A stretch of DNA of 64,000 bases, from NCBI GenBank assembly GCA_037576215.1, contig JBANDB010000002.1, positions 5,208,001 through 5,272,000 on the forward strand. Reading direction: 5' to 3'. A model generated the notes under the pieces. The model saw only the letters and a list, made by a program, of their open reading frames with translations. It ran no database searches and was not told where the DNA came from. Position numbers and translations under genes: made by a program. This stretch comes from Armillaria gallica. Lineage: Eukaryota; Basidiomycota; Agaricomycetes; Agaricales; Physalacriaceae. Positions 19,850 through 30,079 of this stretch are shown piece by piece (within the stretch, counting starts at the first letter, position 1; each line of letters opens with the position of its first letter).

Positions 19850-20362
19850 GCCTCGAACTAATTATTAGACCTGAATTCCTATCAAGGACAAACACCGGCT
19901 GTCTCGCGTTCGGGCAGTCACCGATGTTTCCTAAGTAATAGGCGTTCCAGTTAATGTCTCAGTTCTCAGCGAAGAATTAAGTGATAGATTCAGTATGGAT
20001 TAAAGTTAGTTCGAGGCTGGCGTACATGAAGTAAGAACTACTACTTAAATACGAAAGGTGAGGGTCTAATCATAAGGCGTCTGTGAGTGGTCGATAACGA
20101 AGTACAAGGACTTGGAGCCGTAGCACGCCATAGCGAAGCGAGAGCATGAGAGATTGCGAGATAACATGGGAACTCTGCCCAACTGCCCCTATGAGTGTCG
20201 GCCCGGATCGGTCCAGTATGAGAGATAAGATAAGATAAAGGAAAAAAGTGAATAAATCGTAACAGTATAAATACAGGCTCTGTAGGAGCCAGAGAATACA
20301 AGTTCATTAGTCTGGCTTTACCAGCCACTAGTCTACCTACTGCGAACCTAGTGTTTCCAACA
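19850..20362 (-). repeat. Putative 5' LTR and leader of the gypsy element
   Basis: On the minus strand it starts TGTTGGAAACACTAGG and contains a promoter-like TATTTATACTG about 80 bp in. I could not fix the 3' boundary or a tRNA primer site, because no second LTR copy is available for comparison. Confidence 0.45.
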
Positions 20363-20363
20363 T

Positions 20364-20705
20364 ATCTAAATAAGTACATGATGCCATTTGTGTCGTGTCT
20401 AAGTCTTATTGCCTGTAAATGATATTAGGTGTTTATACCCTGTATTTCTGATCGTGTTGTTGTTCTAAAAATACCTGAGCAAAGATGCTGTGGTATTTCT
20501 TGTGGTGTTTATGGCAGGAAACACCTGGTCTTTCCTTTGTTTTATAGGTGTTTCCTTGCATAAACACCTTAAAGAAATACCAATCATCATACATGATATA
20601 ATTGCTCACAACAAAGAACACAATTGGAAACCCAGGGTATAAACACCTAATATCATTTACAAGCAATAAAACACAGCATGAATGACATCATGTACTTATT
20701 TAGAT
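20364..20705. mobile_element. 342 bp inverted-repeat (foldback) element
   Basis: The ends ATCTAAATAAGTACATGATG (20364-20383) and its reverse complement (20686-20705) are perfect 20 bp repeats. A second inverted block inside contains AATGATATTAGGTGTTTATA (from about 20417) and its counterpart near 20638-20657. The middle repeats AGGTGTTT motifs. No coding capacity; it behaves like a MITE or foldback element. Confidence 0.65.
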
Positions 20706-20879
20706 AATTTGTAGCAAAAACATGTGCCAAAACACCAAGGTAAAGATTAGAAAGGAAGCAGATAGTATTTTACCAGGTTTTTATGATACAGTTTTTTACG
20801 CTCAAAAAAATCTATATAAATACATGCCAGTGTTTACCTGCCATCTTTCAGGCATAAACACTGACATGCCCCAGCAGTG
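20702..20879 (-). repeat. Right arm of the CACTA-like inverted repeat
   Basis: Reverse complement of 11984-12160, ending CCCCAGCAGTG. The arms end at the same internal point (AATTATCT), which marks where the internal sequence has been replaced by the gypsy and foldback elements. Confidence 0.6.
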
Positions 20880-21022
20880 AATACTAAAAAGGTTTTCCCA
20901 AAATAGTTGTATTTATTATATTTATAAAGAACTCATATCTATATTTGGCAATACAGCGGTATCTAGGGTATTAAGGCACAGATGCATTTGAAATAGAGCA
21001 TACCAGTCTTGTATGCCATACT

Positions 21023-22164
21023 TAGGGTTCCATAAGATATTATGGGTCTGTGTTTAAAACCGGTTATAAACATCCTTCCTAATTTGAGTATTATAAACAC
21101 AGGTTTCAAACATGTTTCAAACAACTTGGTAACAAATGTTATTAACCTGTTAAAAATGAGATATAAACGATGTTTATAACATGCTTGCGTGTAGACAACT
21201 TCGATACCCTTGTAAAATGCCAGAGGAGCACTGTATGGCTTAATCCAGGCTCGCATACTGTTGGCGATTAGTCAGTCACGCTGTTACATTAGCCAAGATG
21301 ACTGGATATATATAGACATGTCCATTACTTTTGCAAGGATTAGTGACAAAACTAAGGAAACTGTCAGAATTTCATCTGGAATGCTAACAAATACTATGTT
21401 CGTCCACCAAATTTGCTCTAGAGGTGGATAGAGCACTGATTTCTGCTTGTAAAAGCTGCAAAAACATCATAATTATTAACAATTGTAAACACACCCATTT
21501 GGACCCCTTGTGTTTAAAACCAGTTTCAAACATGTTATACTGTACTATTTCGACCTTAAGTTCACATAATGTGTCACAGAGGCCTGTGAAATGAAGATAT
21601 GCATACCTCATAGCATGTCACAGCTTACAGTGAAGAGTTGAAAGAAAATTCTAAATTAATGCCATTTTTGAGCAAGGAATAACGAAATACACATCTCTGA
21701 GTGTCTATACGCATTCCCAGATGTTTCTGTGATACCAACAATTTGGTTTTATAATGTGGCCTCGACGAGACTATGAGAGTTGTTGGTATCAAGTCGGAAT
21801 GCAGAAATAGCACCAATATTAGAAATTTAATTGACCTGTTCTCTTGCCAACATTCGGCCCTTCCGGCAAATTGTCTATTCACAACGTTGGCACCGCTCGG
21901 CGCTGAGTGGTAAAAAAGTACATTTACACAGGATTGAACTCACAGCCTAGATATTTAGTCACAGAAGATAACTACAAAGCTACAATGGTGATGAAGATAT
22001 ACAATATGAAGATGGGCATTCCCTGTCACAGCCATCCATGAACATCTGCTCGGCTGAAGATGTTGCATAACATGTCACAAGTCATGAACGTAAGGTCGAA
22101 ATAGTACAGTAAACCATGTTTTAAATACGATGTTTAGAATTCGGACATTTCTTACGGAACCCTA
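21023..22164. mobile_element. Possible second hAT-type end pair
   Basis: TAGGGTTCCATAAG at 21023-21036 is mirrored by CTTACGGAACCCTA at 22151-22164 (13 of 14 bp). A further inverted pair (about 21535-21585 against 22060-22125, containing ACTGTACTATTTCGACCTTA) lies inside. The left flank GCCATACT does not match the right flank TAATGGCT, so this may be a subterminal repeat of the larger insertion rather than a separate insertion. Repeated GTTTAAAACCGG/AG-type motifs are present; no gene. Confidence 0.45.
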
Positions 22165-22267
22165 TAATGGCTGTGTAAGCTGTGTTCGGGATTCGGTCCG
22201 GTGAACGGTCCAGCGTTAACACACCCTTTCAGCTATTAACGGCAACAGGACCACAACTTGAACCACC

Positions 22268-23305
22268 ATGAGTCTATCGAAGCCATCCTCAGTTATCGAT
22301 CGTTTTCCTTACTTACCACTTGAAATAATCACGCTTATCATCGAGGAGATATGGGCACTTCCTTTGAGCAAAAAGGAGCGTCATTTCTTCATGAAGGCCT
22401 CGCTTCGCGTTGGTCGAATATGGATGCTCACTTTCCTACGAGTCTCATTCACACATCTGCATATCGTTTCATATGCTTACTCCAAGTACCTCGTTCTTCT
22501 TCAAATCGACCCGTCTTTCACTTCTAGGACCGTTACCGATTCCGATGGTGCACAGCTGACTCTGGGCGCTTATTTCTCTCGTTGCTGTCGTTCCCTCACC
22601 GTCTCTGTCCAAGACACCTTATTCTACGGCTTCCCTCGAATATTCACAAATCTTTCCCGTATCCGACACGTAACACTCCTCTATCATAATGTTAGCCAAC
22701 AGATGCCGTTTGCCTACGTCTGCCGATTCCACTCGCTCTTCCCCCCTAGAACCATTGATTCCCTAGAGATGCGATTCACATACGATATCGAAGATGGCGA
22801 CTACTCCACTCGTCTTCGTTATCTTTACCACTCGAAGGAGTTCTATTACCCCCCAAAGTTCTATTCTCCGTCAGTCAGATACGGGGGTGTCTTACAATCC
22901 AAGTCGCTCACCTTGCCGTACATCCGCCATCTGACTATCCGGGGTGCCAACCCAGCGCTGGTGCTCCTGATCAGGCACATATGCCCAGCACTAGAGACGT
23001 TTGAGACGGATATCGACCCGGTGGTCCTTGAACTAGGGTTCGACGCCGCCAACATCCGTCCACCACCAGAGACCCCAGAAGAGGGTTTCTGGGGCGATAA
23101 CAGATACACGAGTTGGGATGAACTGCCGGAGTGGATAAAGGAGATGGAACCGCAGAATGTGGAGGACGAAGTCGTGACGGAGTACGTGGATGTCAGACCG
23201 CTTCCAGGGCCACGCACTGTTCCCAGAAAGCCGAATATGTGGAATGGTGCGATCAACTGGTGGAGGCTCGTTTGGGATAGAAGATGTTTAGGCGGAGCGA
23301 TGTGA
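22268..23305 (+). CDS. F-box-like protein, second family (intact left copy)
   Basis: Single-exon gene of 345 residues. The N-terminus RFPYLPLEIITLIIEEIWAL fits a degenerate F-box helix (LPLEI...), followed by a Leu/His-rich region and a conserved C-terminus with NMWNGAINWWRLVWDRR. ACCACCATG is a good start context. It is unrelated in sequence to the A-G family. The inverted copy at 54784-55820 is about 98% identical in protein but carries a 1 bp deletion; here the run of six C at 22739-22746 keeps the frame open. Confidence 0.75.
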   Translation: MSLSKPSSVIDRFPYLPLEIITLIIEEIWALPLSKKERHFFMKASLRVGRIWMLTFLRVSFTHLHIVSYAYSKYLVLLQIDPSFTSRTVTDSDGAQLTLGAYFSRCCRSLTVSVQDTLFYGFPRIFTNLSRIRHVTLLYHNVSQQMPFAYVCRFHSLFPPRTIDSLEMRFTYDIEDGDYSTRLRYLYHSKEFYYPPKFYSPSVRYGGVLQSKSLTLPYIRHLTIRGANPALVLLIRHICPALETFETDIDPVVLELGFDAANIRPPPETPEEGFWGDNRYTSWDELPEWIKEMEPQNVEDEVVTEYVDVRPLPGPRTVPRKPNMWNGAINWWRLVWDRRCLGGAM

Positions 23306-23317
23306 GGCGAGAGAAGA

Positions 23318-23623
23318 CTATCGTGTCCTGGCAGTTCTCAGGATCGAAACGAACCACTGTCTCCGATGCGAAGGAAACCCCTTCTCCCACAAATCTCGGT
23401 CAATGAGATGATGCCTCCACGGTGCATTAATCCTCTTCCTTCGCAGCATAGCGAGCTCGTAGGCCAGATACGGAGGAAGAGGTGGTCGCGGCGCCTGGAC
23501 GTGGACCTTGTGTGCAAAGACACGGCAGAACCAGCACATTCTGGAAATGTGAAAATGTGGGGCGATGGCATTGACGACCACTAATAAAGCGCGTCGAAAA
23601 GGAGACAGACCAGCTGATAACAT
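23318..23623 (-). other. Unassigned 101-codon frame kept in both arms
   Basis: Opens with ATG at 23623 and reads MLSAGLSPFRRALLVVVNAI, then PPLPPYLAYELAMLRRKRIN and ends RQWFVSILRTARTR. The right arm (54466-54771) has the same length frame. Most differences I can see between the copies change amino acids (VV/VG, FH/FR, R/C, H/Q, P/T, S/T, F/L, S/E), which argues against protein constraint. It lies 3' to 3' with the F-box-like gene. Confidence 0.25.
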
Positions 23624-24433
23624 GAAATGTCAATTATCTTGTTCAAACGTCGACGAGTTGGTAACGCACTCGATCACGGATAGCCGCGTTCCCGAATCCT
23701 CCCGTAGCTCCACATCCCCCGACCTTCGCTTCGTCTTCCTTCTGGACAATTTTTGCTACATGGCTGCCATTGTCACTGTACATCGGTGTAAAATTGGAGG
23801 AGTTGAGGAGTTAGATTCTTCGGGGAACTATCAAATTCCTTGAGGCGTTGGAACATTTGTTATACCGTAGCACCACATGATGGTAATTTGAGAATGGGCG
23901 GTACGGCGTCGGAGATGAAACTGCGAAGGACCAGAGTGAAATGGGGATGACGAACCTAGCAAGAAGGGAAGGGAGGGGAAAGAGCTTTTTGCGGGCTGTT
24001 ACGTGACCGAAGTGTCACAATCGGTCCCAAAACGGACAGAACGGAAGCAAGAAAGGGGCAGAGCATTCATTTCTGGTGGCCCCATTGCCATTGGAGTCTT
24101 ATCGACTCCCCACTGTTGAGGATATGGTTTCACAGCCACTGGGACGAAGGCTACGCTGTTTTTTTGTTTCACCTTATTTTGATTTTCGTACCGATGATTA
24201 CCTTTTCTTGGCTTCGTACCACCACCACCTACGTATCTGTCCACGAATGTGCGTTCATTCGAGCCATATCCGTCACGTTCTTTGTCTCTGCCGACATCTA
24301 TTACCAGCACCCACCTGTTATTCAAGGAACTGTGGAGTTAATACAGGTTTCATCTCGGAGATGAACTTGCAGACATAATAGATACTTGCAATATGAACAT
24401 GAATTCGAGTTAGAAGACTCATCATCATAGAAG
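23624..24433. other. Intergenic, no gene seen
   Basis: The first part (to about 24060) and last part (from about 24310) match the right arm in inverse orientation; the middle (about 24060-24310) is unique to this side. No convincing coding sequence. Confidence 0.55.
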
Positions 24434-24439
24434 ACAAGT

Positions 24440-25374
24440 AGTAGTAGTAGTAGTCGCACTGCCCAATGTTTTCTGCGCCGTCGCTACCAAGCCCTCAAAA
24501 TACTTAATAGTAGCATCGCAGACCGCGTAGGACCCCTGCCGCTGTGACTAGTGGCGGAAACTATCAAGCGTCTCACGGGTTTGGATCCATACGAAGGGAC
24601 TGTGATGTGTAGAAAGAAAAATGTGAACATGTATAAAACATTAGAGGTCAACGTCTGTACAATGTTCCCACAAAGCGGAGGGGGGTACATAAACGGGCAC
24701 TGTAGCAAATATACCGAGAATGTCATGGACATATTTACCGAAAAAGTACTGCAACTGATGGGCTCTGAGCAGAAACCACAATGGCTCCAAACCAGTACAA
24801 GCTTGGTACAAGCAGACGTACGAAGATCATGAAACGCGGGAATGATGACCGTGACATCTGCAAAGAAGCGGTCTCGGCGGTGCACCAGATCGACGTGATA
24901 TATACTATAGAAGAGGAAGGCATGAACCTCGTCTTCCACAGATAGTGCGCAGAACCGGCTTAGTCGCCACCGCGGCACTAACTTGCAAGTTGCGATAGCA
25001 CTCCCTCCATCTTAGAACTTCTACTGCCAGAATATGAGAGGACATGAGAAGACAAACGATTGCCTTCTGATGGGCAGGGATTGGCAAATCCAGATAGGAT
25101 TTGAAAGACAATAGTTCGGGACGCTTATCAATCCAAGGCGAGAGAGAGGAGGGTAAGGGAATGTCGGAGTAAAAACCCCGAAGCAGACGTGCCTTTGGGG
25201 AACAGTCAACGATGGCTGTTAAGCTCGCTTTCGCCGCGAGCTTGATGGCATCCATGATATCATCTATGTGCTCGGGAGAGATAGAGCTGCACCAGTTGAG
25301 GTGAACGGCCGGTGCAAGACCATAACAGACATGAAGGAGGTCTGTCATCCATGAGGGTTTCCCCCCTCGTGCCA
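24440..25374 (-). mobile_element. 5'-truncated LINE (Tad-like) with TAC-repeat tail
   Basis: The block is absent from the right arm, where the flanking DNA is continuous near 53370-53385, and is bounded by ACTTGT (minus strand; 24434-24439 and 25375-25380). On the minus strand a frame (within 24905-25492) reads LPIPAHQKAIVCLLMSSHIL followed by AVEVLRWRECYR, which I recognise as the C-terminal region of agaricomycete non-LTR retrotransposon polyproteins. The 3' end is a (TAC)n tract (24440-24454), a tail type known for such elements. Length, truncation, tail and target duplication fit target-primed reverse transcription. Confidence 0.7.
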
Positions 25375-25484
25375 ACAAGTATATAAGTATACAAAAGGAT
25401 CGAGCGCGACTTGAAAACGGTACGTTGTATTGATGTCGATCCAAAGAGCAATAAGAAGTAGACCAAGTTTGTATTGTATCAATG

Positions 25485-27017
25485 TCAGACATAATAATCT
25501 TGCACCGTCAGGTTCTTGACCCGGAAGACTGCATCTGGGGCGCTCTCAGCGATGCGTGTCTTCGACCGGTGATGTACGTTCGTAACCCGTGCACGGACAT
25601 ACTCTGGAAACGAGAACCATGAATACTTTGTTAATAGGCTTGTGGGACACATCACGTACCATATCCACTGACTGAGTCTTCTTTAACTTTTGTTTCGTCT
25701 TCGGTCACCAGCCCTTCGCGAAATAGAACAGGACTTGGAGCGGGGATCATCGGAACATCGTTACCCGGTCGTGCAAAATAGAAGAGCCCGAGACGTTCAA
25801 GGTGTGCTTGGTCCGGAGGCGGACGCACGACCCGGTGAATGGTACTCTTGATGTATCCCTAAATTTAGTAATGAATACACAAGCCACATCGAAATCATTT
25901 CGCCATCACCTTGGTTAAGAATGACAAGGTATCGGCGGCATTGCAGGTGATGCCTCCTGGGACGTACTTGACCCATTTCCACTCATTATTGGGATCCTTG
26001 ACTTGTAGGCTGAGATCGAAATCAGTGCGCATAAGTACTACAAAGAATTGAACCTACGCGGCAATGGGCTGCGAGAAGAGGAGGGTAAGAGAGCCTGTTA
26101 CGAAACTTTAAACCACGCTTTCATGATCATAAATCAGAGAAGTATACCAAAGTCTATATCATCCATATCAGCATAATCAAAAGTGGTCTACGAATCCATC
26201 TCACCTGTGTGACCAGCAGTCCATTGGTCTGAAATCTTCTTGTCCTCTTCAAGTGACCGTGGATGGTAGATCATCTAATCTGGTATGTTACCATGAACGA
26301 ATTGCTGAATCGAAGAACCAACGTAGCGTAAATGATCCTCTGACGGTGCCTCATAACTGTGACGATCAACAAAGTAGTTCTCCGGGAGCTCCAGTATTAT
26401 CGCGAACAAGACAAGCAGTTTACGGATAACATCGTCCCATATTTTCTGGTGAAACTGGGCGATCTCGTCGTGGAAAGATTTGATGAGCTGATGCTGAGGA
26501 ATATTAGCGTAATCCGACGTGAACTTGGGCACATTCAGCTAAATTAGAGCATCCATGAATGGTTGAAATATGCGGTGCAGGGCGAGAAGCTCACCATTTC
26601 CATATTCTCTATAACATCCGTGCTACTAACGAACCGCGTTGGCTCTCTGTATCCAAAGTAGCTGGCCAAACAATCGTAAAACAAACCTTAAGACGAGAGC
26701 AATGGGGGGACTCACTTGCCGATCGAGAAGTCACACGGGAACTTTCTTTTCTCCTCTAGTGGGAGCTTGAAAAACGCATTACCAATAGCAAGCTGGCGGT
26801 CCAGCTGCTCCTGAGTAAAGCCAGTGCCGACTACCGTCCAGAATCCCCAACGCTTCACTGCGTCTTGGAGTTCAACCGCGAGATCCTGTTTACCGTTGGG
26901 CTCGTCGAATTTGGATAGGTCGATAATAACGAGCGGAGCCCAGTCGAGGGGCGCCTGGGTTGGCGGTGGGACTATGTAGGGCTCAAGTTGAGGTTTCTCG
27001 TGGACAAGAGCAGGCAT
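25485..27017 (-). CDS. 2-oxoglutarate/Fe(II)-dependent oxygenase, left copy
   Basis: Isopenicillin-N-synthase-like oxygenase; these enzymes use 2-oxoglutarate, O2 and Fe(II) to hydroxylate or desaturate small molecules, often in secondary metabolism. Exon 1 is 26716-27017 (MPALVHEK...LVIIDLSKFDE, KRWGFWTVVGTG). Further exons follow the pattern worked out for the right copy (51733-53270): nine exons including a 6 nt micro-exon, with all splice sites preserved here. The iron ligands are visible as H-x-D in GHTDFG (split by introns) and His in STIHRVV; a downstream RLGLFYFARP fits the 2OG end of the fold. An in-frame TAG near 26278 lies inside a 48 bp intron (donor GTTGGT), so the gene appears intact. 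Substrate unknown. Confidence 0.85.
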
Positions 27018-27569
27018 CGGGGTACGGACTACCGAGCTGATTCCAGTACATTTTTAAAAGAGTGAGAAGAAGATGATAGTCCCGTGCTCCGGAGGAGCTG
27101 AGATCTAAATGAGGTGATAGTTGCACCATTCTCCTGCCGCTGTGGTCATCGTCCAGAAATAGTTCCACCCAAATTCCGCTAGTAGTAGTGTGCTACTAGT
27201 GCCATGGGATGAAATGGCGCAAGAGGAATCGTCAATGATGTTAGGTTTCCATGGAGAACTTCGTTTGCGATAAGTTGATAAGAGAATAAGTGGGGCAAAG
27301 ATGTAGCATGTATGTATACAAAGTTGAGGACCTTCGTAGAGACTCGTAATGGCGGTAAGAGACTGAGTAACCTTGGAACCAAATCAGGAAGGATAGCAAT
27401 CACGTGGATTCGACGCGCAAACTGAGCGGCGACTGAAGTCCTCTCTGCAATGTGCATCTCCGCGTCTTATCTTTCTACAGAAATTAGCGCGGTATTTCGC
27501 CCGTGATCCCTTCGTCCTGCTATCTCTACAAGGATCGATATGTCAAGATATCTACGAAAATATCCAAGT
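27018..27569. other. Promoter side of the oxygenase, no further gene seen
   Basis: Matches 51230-51732 of the right arm in inverse orientation. A TTTTAAAAATGTAC stretch about 40 bp before the oxygenase ATG may act as its TATA region. Confidence 0.5.
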
Positions 27570-27705
27570 TAGACCGCATCATGAATCATCAGAAGCTTCT
27601 CTGCTACCAACCATATGACTGACCCCAACAGTTCTCTACTCCGCATTTCATAATAGGTTTCGACATCAGCTCGTCTTCTGTGCTCCCCTTTGACGTGATG
27701 ATGGG
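27570..27705 (-). pseudogene. 3' fragment of the CAP59-side relic
   Basis: On the minus strand it reads HHVKGEHRRRADVETYYEMR then SRELLGSVIWLVAEKLL, matching 51068-51190 of the right arm. Upstream sequence of that gene is missing here: at about 27705 the homology stops and the promoter of the next MFS gene begins. This is one end of the inverted duplication. Confidence 0.65.
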
Positions 27706-27707
27706 AC

Positions 27708-27716
27708 ATATAAAAG
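27708..27716 (+). promoter_or_regulatory. TATA element of the MFS gene at 27772
   Basis: ATATAAAAG, about 60 bp before the ATG; 11 bp upstream is TGACGTGATGATG, a CRE-like site that lies inside the CAP59-side relic. Confidence 0.45.
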
Positions 27717-27771
27717 TCCTTCCCCGCGGTAACCGATTCTCTGAGGTGCATCCTCATTGACTTTCCCGGGA

Positions 27772-29579
27772 ATGGATCTAGCAGAAGAGACTTCCGATAG
27801 CGAAAAAGCTTCCCGCGGTTCTGACGCGCCTTTGTCTGATGAAGAACTCAGGAAGGTCCAACGGCGGATTGGTATGTATCTAACTTGAAGATCGTTCTAG
27901 TTTTCACTGAACTCCATGTAGATATCCGTATAATCCCATGGTTATGCATAACATACTTGGTCATGCGCATCGACATCAACAATATTTCCAACGCTGCTAT
28001 CATCAACATCGAACAAGGACACGGGATCAAGAAGCAGCTGCACCTGAGTACGCAAGACTGGAACTGGGTCGTCTCATGCTTTTTCTACCCCTATGCCGCC
28101 TTCGAGCCAGTGTCTACCCTCCTTATGAAGCGAACGACGTGAGCGTGTCTCCGTCCAGCCAAAAGACAATCTTCTGACAGGTCAACAGCCCGAGCTTTTG
28201 GATTGGGCGGATCATGATAACATGGGGGATCGTTGTGATGTGTATAGCGTCGGTGCAAAACTACGGTGGTCTCATAACTTGCCGAGTCTGTAAGTGTTTC
28301 TTTCTTCCTCTATTATGTCGACTGGATAGTCCTTCTAGTACTCGGAGCCGCCGAAGCCGGGTACTACCCCTGCGTGATATACTACCTCGCCTTCTGGTTT
28401 AGACCGGAGGAGCTGCTCTCCGAGTTGCCGCGTTCTACTCTTTCGGCCAAGTCAGCGGTTTCGTGGGAGGGTTCCTGGCGTTTGCGATTTCTACGCGGAT
28501 GGGGTTCTAGCGGGATGGAGATGGCTCTTCATTATCGGCAAGCACCAATCTACTACCGTTTTCCAATCACTAACCTTTGAGCAGAAGGCATCCCTGCAAT
28601 CCTGATGGGAGTGACGACTCTGTTCATCCTCCCCGACTTCCCGCAAACGGCTAAATTCTTAACTGAGCGCGAACGGTTGACCATAACTGATCGGTTGTCA
28701 AAAGATGCTCCATCGAAAGAGGGAAAGACCTGGGATAACGACGAGGTGCTGCGGCTCTTGGCGGACCCGACGTTCTGGACGTTCTCTGCAGTGTGGTTTT
28801 GCCATGCAGTGGGAGGATTTGGGCTGTCTTATGTCCTGCCTACGGTTATCTACGAACTTGGTACGTGTTTTGTTGTTCAAGGGCGACTGCGAATTATTGA
28901 GATTCGTCGTAGGATTTACAACGACGGCATTGAGCAACGTCCTCTCCATGCCTCCGTCACTGAGCGCGTTTGTATTGTTGAACACCCTGGGATGGCTCAT
29001 TCAAAAGCGCTGTTGGAACCCTTTCCGGATAGCTATGGGACGTGCGTGTCGGTTCTAATGTCCAAATGTAGTCGACTAATCGCTCGGCGGTAGTGGAATT
29101 CACCAACATCATCTGCTGTATAATACTGCTCACCGTGAACGTGAGTCGATCTCAACGTCCACGTTGACCTTTTCTGACTGGAGCATAGGTGCCTGTGGTA
29201 CGCTACTTGGCATTACTTGTAGCGACCGCGACCGCTGGGTCGGTGTACGCTGTGCTTTGGCCAAACCGGGTTGAAGCCGCGCGAGGAACATCAGCCACTG
29301 GGATGGCCATAGGAATTACTAATGCTATTGCACAGTTCTCGGGTATCCTAGGTCCACAGGTCTTTTCTGGTTAGTTGCGTTCTTCAGAGATATCCCAAGT
29401 TGATGTGCCGCTGCTTAGGTATATATGGACCATCGTACAAGGTCTCGTTTTCTGTTTGCGTGGGCCTTTTGGCTGGTGCTATATTGTCGATAGCAGCATC
29501 CGCTGTGTTATTGCACCGATTATGGGGAGATGGGAGGACTAATACCTCATCAAAAGGGGTTATTGACGAAGTGAAGTAA
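27772..29579 (+). pseudogene. MFS transporter (Dal5-like), frameshifted
   Basis: Anion:cation-symporter family of the major facilitator superfamily; relatives import allantoate, nicotinate, pantothenate and similar carboxylates across the plasma membrane. Exons run from MDLAEETSDSEKASRG through RIIPWLCITYLVMRIDINN, GAAEAGYYPCVIYYLAFWFR, GIPAILMGVTTLFILPDFP, LSAFVLLNTLGWLIQKR and FTNIICCIILLTVNVPVVRY to the stop at 29577. Near 28412-28422 a single base is missing so that VAAFYSFGQVSGFVGGFLAF lies in the next frame, and near 28490 another is missing so that YADGVLAGWRWLFII lies in the third frame; read straight, a TAG follows. The intron after LFII uses a GC donor (GCAAGC). Everything else is well preserved, so decay is recent, or the two gaps are assembly errors. 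Confidence 0.7.
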
Positions 29580-30079
29580 AACAGATTCCTGATACTAGAT
29601 GAAGTTGTGCTCAGCAAAGTCTTCGACACATCTCAATCTCATTGGGTGTGCACTTAAGCGACACTGAGGCCTAGGCTCAACCCTACATTTCAGTCTATCG
29701 CTACAGAAGGAGCTTGGAAGTTTTGCGAGATAAATACCAGGCACCTTCACCGACGGCGGCCGACATTAGATCCTCTTAGGTCTCTGTCACTGAGTAGTAC
29801 AGGGAGATCCGCATCAACAATGGAATAACAGCGGGACGTACTTTGTAATCAACGCGACGGCGAGCATCAATAGAATATGAAGCGCCGAGGGCGGGGTATG
29901 AGATGAGAGAAGGCGCTGATGAGTGAAGAGATTGAGAAGCAAATGAACAATCAATATGGAGGGCCCCAAGAGTCTGTATAAACAGGCGAGATTAACATAC
30001 TCAAGGCCACGATTCTATATGTCTTTTGGGCTGAAGTTCTCGAGTTGTTGCAATGTGGGCTAACTATCAAGGATTAATT
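29580..30079. other. Intergenic; 3' flank shared with copies E and G
   Basis: No gene seen. The part around 29780-29880 (GAGATCC, ATCAACAATGGAATAACAGC, GGGACGTACTT) matches the 3' flanks of copies E and G and shows the unfilled site of the SINE-like insertion found after G. Confidence 0.55.

Larger units (their letters stand above)
12292..20362 (-). mobile_element. Ty3/gypsy chromodomain retrotransposon without a 3' LTR
   Basis: It is read on the minus strand: putative 5' LTR and leader from 20362 (TGTTGGAAAC start) to about 19850, a group of gag-region frames, then pol. Downstream of the pol stop only about 130 bp remain before the CACTA-like arm at 12160, and nothing there resembles the 5' LTR. 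The 3' LTR has therefore been deleted or was never completed, which leaves the copy unable to transpose by itself despite intact frames. Confidence 0.75.
10322..22164. mobile_element. 11.8 kb hAT-like insertion carrying nested elements
   Basis: The block starts with TAGG and ends with CCTA and is flanked by identical 8 bp copies of TAATGGCT (10314-10321 and 22165-22172). The inverted duplicate at 55.9 kb has a single TAATGGCT (55910-55917, minus strand) inside otherwise continuous homologous DNA, so it shows the empty site. An 8 bp duplication and TAGG ends fit the hAT superfamily. I find no transposase gene; the interior is AT-rich and filled by other elements. The two outermost ends share little beyond TAGG, so the block could also be a composite of two elements. 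Confidence 0.7.

Noticed and set aside
24905..25492. 195-codon frame as a stand-alone gene
   Set aside because: It joins the oxygenase 3' end to a LINE fragment across a target-site duplication; the reading is accidental at its N-terminus.
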